Assembly (NCBI GenBank): GCA_017303805.1
Contig: JAFLBQ010000001.1
Location: 744,001-808,000, forward strand
From: Cytophagales bacterium
GTDB lineage: Bacteria; Bacteroidota; Bacteroidia; Cytophagales; Cyclobacteriaceae
Length of the DNA: 64,000 bases
Reading direction: 5' to 3'
Made by a program: the position numbers and the translations under genes. The notes below the pieces were generated by a model. It was not told the DNA's origin, did no database searches, and was given only the letters and a program-made list of their open reading frames with translations. Positions 60,962-64,000 of the stretch are shown here, piece after piece. How positions within the stretch are numbered: position 1 is the first letter of the stretch; each line of letters starts with the position of its first letter.

Positions 60962-62821
60962 TTATGCCTCAAACTCCGAGAGCTCAAGCCAACGCATGGT
61001 TTTTTCATCGAGTTCGGTACTTAAGCGCTTAATCTGGGTGGCAAGTTCCTGCAGTTGAAGATGATCGGTAAGGCCACTGTTAAGTTGGTTGGTTAGCGCT
61101 GCTTTTTCGTTTTCCAGGCGCTGAATTTCTTCAACCAGCTTATCAAATTCCTGCTTTTCTTTGAAATTTAAGCGCTTTTTGGTTGGTTCTGGCTTCGCTA
61201 CCTGCGGTAATGCTTCGGGCGGAGTTTCATCGTCAGCTTGGCCATCGGCCCAAAGCCGGTAGTCAGAATAATTGCCATTGAACAGTCTTATTTTACCAGC
61301 CCCTTCAAAAATGAAAAGTTGCTCTACCAGGTGATCCATAAAATACCGGTCGTGCGAAACAAGTACCAGGCAGCCATTAAACTTTTCCAGAAACTCTTCC
61401 AATACGTTCAGCGTGTCGATATCAAAGTCGTTGGTGGGTTCGTCCAGCACCAAAAAGTTAGGATTGCGCACCAGTACTTTTAAAAGCTGAAGGCGTTTCT
61501 TTTCACCCCCACTCAACTTCTCGATGTAGTTGTATTGCTTTTCGGGTGGAAACAAAAACGTATCTAAAAATTTTGAGGCCGATACCTGCGAGCCATCTGC
61601 AAGCGTAATAAATTCTGCAATCTCTTTTACCTCTTCTATTACGCGGTGTGCCGGATTTAAATCTTCTACCTCTTGTGTAAAGTAGCCGATCTTGGTGGTA
61701 ACACCCGGAATAATTTCTCCGCTGTCGGGTTTGGTTTTACCCGTAAGTAAATCGAGGAAGGTGGACTTACCCACCCCGTTCTTCCCTACAATTCCAATCC
61801 GGTCTTTCTTCTTGAAAACATACGAGAAGTTGCTCACCATAGCCGCATCGCCAAATCGTTTGTTAACCTGATGAAGCTCCAACACTTTACCACCCTGTCG
61901 GGCTTCCTGCACGTCCAATTCCAGTTTATCCTTCTTCAGATTTACCGAGGCTTTTTCCTGCAAATCGTAGAACGCATCTATCCGGTACTTGGCTTTGGTG
62001 CCGCGGGCTTTTGGCTGCTTCCGCATCCATTCCAACTCCTTTTTCATCAGGTTCCGGGCCTTGGCAACCTCGGTTTTAAGCATTTCTTCCCGCTCCGACT
62101 TCTTCTCTAAAAAGTAGGCGTAGTTACCCTTATACCGATAAAGTTTACCCCGGTCAAGCTCCAGAATCTCGTTTGCTACATTATCCAGAAAGTAGCGATC
62201 ATGGGTTACCATCAGCAACGTAATTTGCTGTCCGCTCAGGTAGCTCTCCAGCCATTCGATGGCCTCCAGGTCTAAGTGGTTAGTGGGCTCATCCATGATA
62301 ATGAGATCGGGTTCGGCCAATAACATTTGGGCCAGAAAAATGCGCTTACGCTGACCACCCGAAAGCTCACCAAACGGTTGGTCCAGGTTGGTAATACCCA
62401 ACTTACCGGTTATGGTTTGAACTTTGGCATCGTAATCCCAGGCGTTAAGGGCTTCCATCTTTTCGAGGGCATGTTGCATCCGGTCGGGCGAAACATCCGA
62501 ATCGTGCAGACAAGATTCATATTCGTTTACCGCAGCCGCTACACGGTTGTTCTTATCGAAGATGATTTCCTTTACGGTGAGCAGTTCATCGGCTGCAGGC
62601 TGTTGGGTTAAGTACCCGAGCTTTATACCATCGCGCACACTTATTATACCCGCATCGGTAGCAACCTGGCCGGTGAGCAATTTTAATAACGTAGATTTTC
62701 CGGTACCATTTTCACCAACCAGGGCAAGCTTCTCGCCTTGCGCTATTCCTAAAGTAATATCTTTGAATAACCATCTATCGTTAAATGACTTGGCAATTCC
62801 TTCTGCTGATAAATAATTCAC
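60962..62821 (-). CDS. uup: ABC-F family ATPase, Uup-like
   Basis: 619 residues, two ABC modules: GENGTGKST / LSGGQRKR / DEPTNHLD, and GKNGVGKST / LSGGEKKR / DEPTNDFD. The linker at about 240-290 holds EWMRKQPKARGTKAKYRIDAF, typical of Uup, and a C-terminal coiled coil (about 545-619) completes the Uup architecture. It works at the ribosome and may bind branched DNA, limiting transposon excision in E. coli. It is distinct from the ABC-F protein at 47513-49150. It has its own promoter. Confidence 0.92.
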   Translation of the reverse strand: MNYLSAEGIAKSFNDRWLFKDITLGIAQGEKLALVGENGTGKSTLLKLLTGQVATDAGIISVRDGIKLGYLTQQPAADELLTVKEIIFDKNNRVAAAVNEYESCLHDSDVSPDRMQHALEKMEALNAWDYDAKVQTITGKLGITNLDQPFGELSGGQRKRIFLAQMLLAEPDLIIMDEPTNHLDLEAIEWLESYLSGQQITLLMVTHDRYFLDNVANEILELDRGKLYRYKGNYAYFLEKKSEREEMLKTEVAKARNLMKKELEWMRKQPKARGTKAKYRIDAFYDLQEKASVNLKKDKLELDVQEARQGGKVLELHQVNKRFGDAAMVSNFSYVFKKKDRIGIVGKNGVGKSTFLDLLTGKTKPDSGEIIPGVTTKIGYFTQEVEDLNPAHRVIEEVKEIAEFITLADGSQVSASKFLDTFLFPPEKQYNYIEKLSGGEKKRLQLLKVLVRNPNFLVLDEPTNDFDIDTLNVLEEFLEKFNGCLVLVSHDRYFMDHLVEQLFIFEGAGKIRLFNGNYSDYRLWADGQADDETPPEALPQVAKPEPTKKRLNFKEKQEFDKLVEEIQRLENEKAALTNQLNSGLTDHLQLQELATQIKRLSTELDEKTMRWLELSEFEA

Positions 62822-62825
62822 GTGT

Positions 62826-62850
62826 GCCTTAAATTAAGGCTGCAAATTTA
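62826..62850 (-). promoter_or_regulatory. Promoter of uup with palindrome at the start site
   Basis: On the minus strand TAAATTTG (62850-62843) is a perfect -7 box. GCCTTAA-A-TTAAGGC (62826-62840) is a perfect palindrome spanning the expected start site, able to form a 5' hairpin or bind a regulator. Confidence 0.55.
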
Positions 62851-62924
62851 GCACAAGTCAGCCAGCCCCGAAGGTTAAAGCAACCGGTGTAATGGAAAAA
62901 ATAAATGTCCGCAAAGGGCTATGT

Positions 62925-63026
62925 TCAAGCGGTGCGCGATTGCTTCATGTAGAAGCAGAAGAAGCACAAACCAAGTTGAAAAAATGCCGTGGCTGCGATG
63001 GTAAAAATTAGCATAACAAACTCCAT
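62925..63026 (-). CDS. Possible small membrane protein (33 residues)
   Basis: An ATG at 63026 opens a 33-codon frame: a hydrophobic helix (MEFVMLIFTIAATAFFQLGL) followed by CFFCFYMKQ and a basic end, the profile of a single-pass small membrane protein. AAAAG precedes the ATG by two bases. On the plus strand an overlapping 39-codon frame (62892-63011, with a CRGC motif) is the alternative. Only one can be a gene; the membrane-like peptide looks more natural, but neither is proven. Confidence 0.35.
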   Translation of the reverse strand: MEFVMLIFTIAATAFFQLGLCFFCFYMKQSRTA

Positions 63027-63118
63027 CTTTTAATATTAAATATAAAGTTAATACAACGTAGTTGAATATACACTAAATCAATTAGTTATAATTTCAAAAT
63101 TTTGCTAAGCTATTGACT

Positions 63119-63628
63119 ATGAAACTACTGGAAATGCTGGCCTTGCCGCCAACCAAACTCCAAAAAGATAAAATTGTAAAGTATGTGGGCGCCAGTCAGC
63201 ACCGGTTTGATGAGTTGATGCGCGTGTTTATTGCCGGGCCATACCGGATAACACAGCGGGCAGCCTGGCCATTGAGCTATTGTGTACAAGTTTACCCGTA
63301 TTTACTACAGCCGCATTTTAATACTATTACAAAAACCCTAAGCGCATCTGCGTTACCGGATGCGCTAAAAAGAAACCTGCTGCGTAGCCTTCAGTTTGTT
63401 AAAATACCAGCGCGTTACCAGGGCCGGATTGCCACTTGTTGTTTTGCCTTTTTAACCGGCACCGAACCGGTGGCGGTAAAAGTTTTTGCCATGACGGTAC
63501 TGGCAGACCTGGCAAAAGATAATGCGGACCTTAAAAATGAAATCATTCCCCTGTTAGAAGACCAACTCCCCTACGGTTCGGCCGGATTTATAGCGCGCGC
63601 GAAGCGGGTATTGAAACAGTTGAAGTAA
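63119..63628 (+). CDS. HEAT-repeat-like helical protein of unknown function
   Basis: 169 residues from ATG 63119. The sequence is almost entirely helical, with repeated amphipathic helices (LKRNLLRSLQFVKIP, VAVKVFAMTVLADLAKDN, LKNEIIPLLEDQL) resembling HEAT/armadillo repeats. No signal, membrane segment or catalytic motif is seen. I do not recognise the family; it may be a protein-interaction scaffold. It is monocistronic by position. Confidence 0.7.
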   Translation: MKLLEMLALPPTKLQKDKIVKYVGASQHRFDELMRVFIAGPYRITQRAAWPLSYCVQVYPYLLQPHFNTITKTLSASALPDALKRNLLRSLQFVKIPARYQGRIATCCFAFLTGTEPVAVKVFAMTVLADLAKDNADLKNEIIPLLEDQLPYGSAGFIARAKRVLKQLK

Positions 63629-63759
63629 AGCGGCACTTGTAACAACTATAAAATTCTATTAAGCCCAATCCAAGATTAAGTTGGTGCACCTTCGGGTTGC
63701 GGCTGCAAGGGTCGGCAATAGTTCTGAAGGTTAGTCTGCCAATCGTGCAGCGAATACTC

Positions 63760-63767
63760 TACTTTTG
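63760..63767 (+). promoter_or_regulatory. -7 promoter box just before a zinc-ribbon/DUF3667 gene
   Basis: TACTTTTG matches TAnnTTTG exactly and ends only seven bases before the ATG at 63775. The predicted transcript would be leaderless or nearly so. Confidence 0.55.
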
Positions 63768-63774
63768 CAGTGCC

Positions 63775-64000
63775 ATGATCAGCACCACCCACATTTGTAA
63801 AAGTTGCGCTAACGAATTTACCGGTAGTTTCTGTAATCAGTGTGGTGAAAAGGTTCTGACAAAAAAAGATAAATCATTTCAGTCCATTCTCAATTCGGTT
63901 TTACTTACGGTAACATTTACCGACAGTAAATTTATTCGAACTCTTTGGCAAGTATTGAGAAACCCGGGCACTATAGCACGCGATTTTTCTGCCGGTAAGC
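63775..64000 (+). CDS. DUF3667-type membrane protein with zinc ribbon, N-terminal part (cut by window edge)
   Basis: 75 codons open to the window end. The start ICKSC...FCNQCGEK is a zinc ribbon with Cys8, Cys11, Cys20 and Cys23, followed by a stretch (SVLLTVTFTDSKFIRTLWQVLRNPGTIARDFSAGK) that closely resembles the beginning of DUF3667 proteins, which carry several membrane helices further on. Function is unknown. The start is supported by the box at 63760-63767. Confidence 0.75.
   Translation, partial: MISTTHICKSCANEFTGSFCNQCGEKVLTKKDKSFQSILNSVLLTVTFTDSKFIRTLWQVLRNPGTIARDFSAGK

Noticed and set aside
1-64000. CRISPR arrays, tRNA or rRNA genes, transposases, prophage genes
   Set aside because: None were recognised on either strand; short repeats found are palindromes or a two-copy tandem, not spaced direct repeats.

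Overview
The window looks like a chromosomal segment of a free-living, polysaccharide-degrading member of the Bacteroidota, most likely a Cytophagales-type bacterium. The evidence is a SusC/SusD pair, several TAnnTTTG (-7) promoter boxes, a type IX secretion C-terminal sorting domain on a xylanase, a PorE-like OmpA protein, many lipoprotein signals and few Shine-Dalgarno sites. I saw no rRNA, tRNA, CRISPR array, prophage, integrase or insertion-sequence transposase.

Layout. (1) 1-5404, minus strand: the N-terminal part of a TonB-dependent receptor that runs off the left edge, a coupled secreted protein of unknown function, and a penicillin-acylase-family enzyme followed by purT. (2) 5572-25112, plus strand: a glucuronoxylan utilisation locus of twelve genes. 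It holds SusC, SusD, an IPT/CBM surface lipoprotein, a T9SS-secreted GH10, GH115, GH43, a lipoprotein GH10, a SASA-type acetylesterase, a LacI-family regulator, GH67, an SDR (probable D-mannonate oxidoreductase) and UxuA. A near-perfect 20-bp palindrome with a central CG, of the LacI-operator type, lies directly upstream of susC. An intrinsic terminator with a UUCG tetraloop separates the binding/import genes from the enzymes. (3) 25231-36592, minus strand: a beta-barrel protein and a compact cluster of DUF1593, a split AtuA/AtuA-C pair, a CitMHS carboxylate transporter, a CE1-type esterase and three secreted type-B carboxylesterases. A NrtR/AraR-type Nudix regulator is divergent from it, and a perfect inverted repeat lies between them. 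I read this as an undescribed ester-to-organic-acid catabolic system. (4) 37384-42264, minus: a tight operon of a HEAT-repeat cytochrome c dehydrogenase, a SolA-like amine oxidase and a VOC protein. (5) 42388-64000: mostly housekeeping and single genes. These are a DPP-IV peptidase, TrmO, an orphan ABC ATPase with a PLD-family protein, two ABC-F proteins, GreB, a methyltransferase, nitronate monooxygenase, a response regulator, a PorE-like protein, a ceramidase-like protein, a DEAD helicase, a thioesterase, a second GH43, a cold-shock protein, a desaturase, an ECF sigma factor and the start of a DUF3667 protein.

How the genes may work together. In region 2, secreted and surface enzymes would cut xylan (GH10) and remove acetyl groups (SASA). 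SusCD and the CBM lipoprotein would bind and import the products. GH115/GH67 would release (methyl)glucuronate and GH43 would remove arabinose or xylose. The SDR and UxuA would carry fructuronate through mannonate to 2-keto-3-deoxygluconate. Uronate isomerase, KDG kinase/aldolase and an inner-membrane uronide transporter are not in the window. In region 3, four exported esterases could release a carboxylic acid, CitMHS would import it and the AtuA proteins would process it, under control of a sugar-type Nudix regulator. The shared neighbourhood with the xylan locus suggests plant cell-wall esters, but the substrate is unknown.
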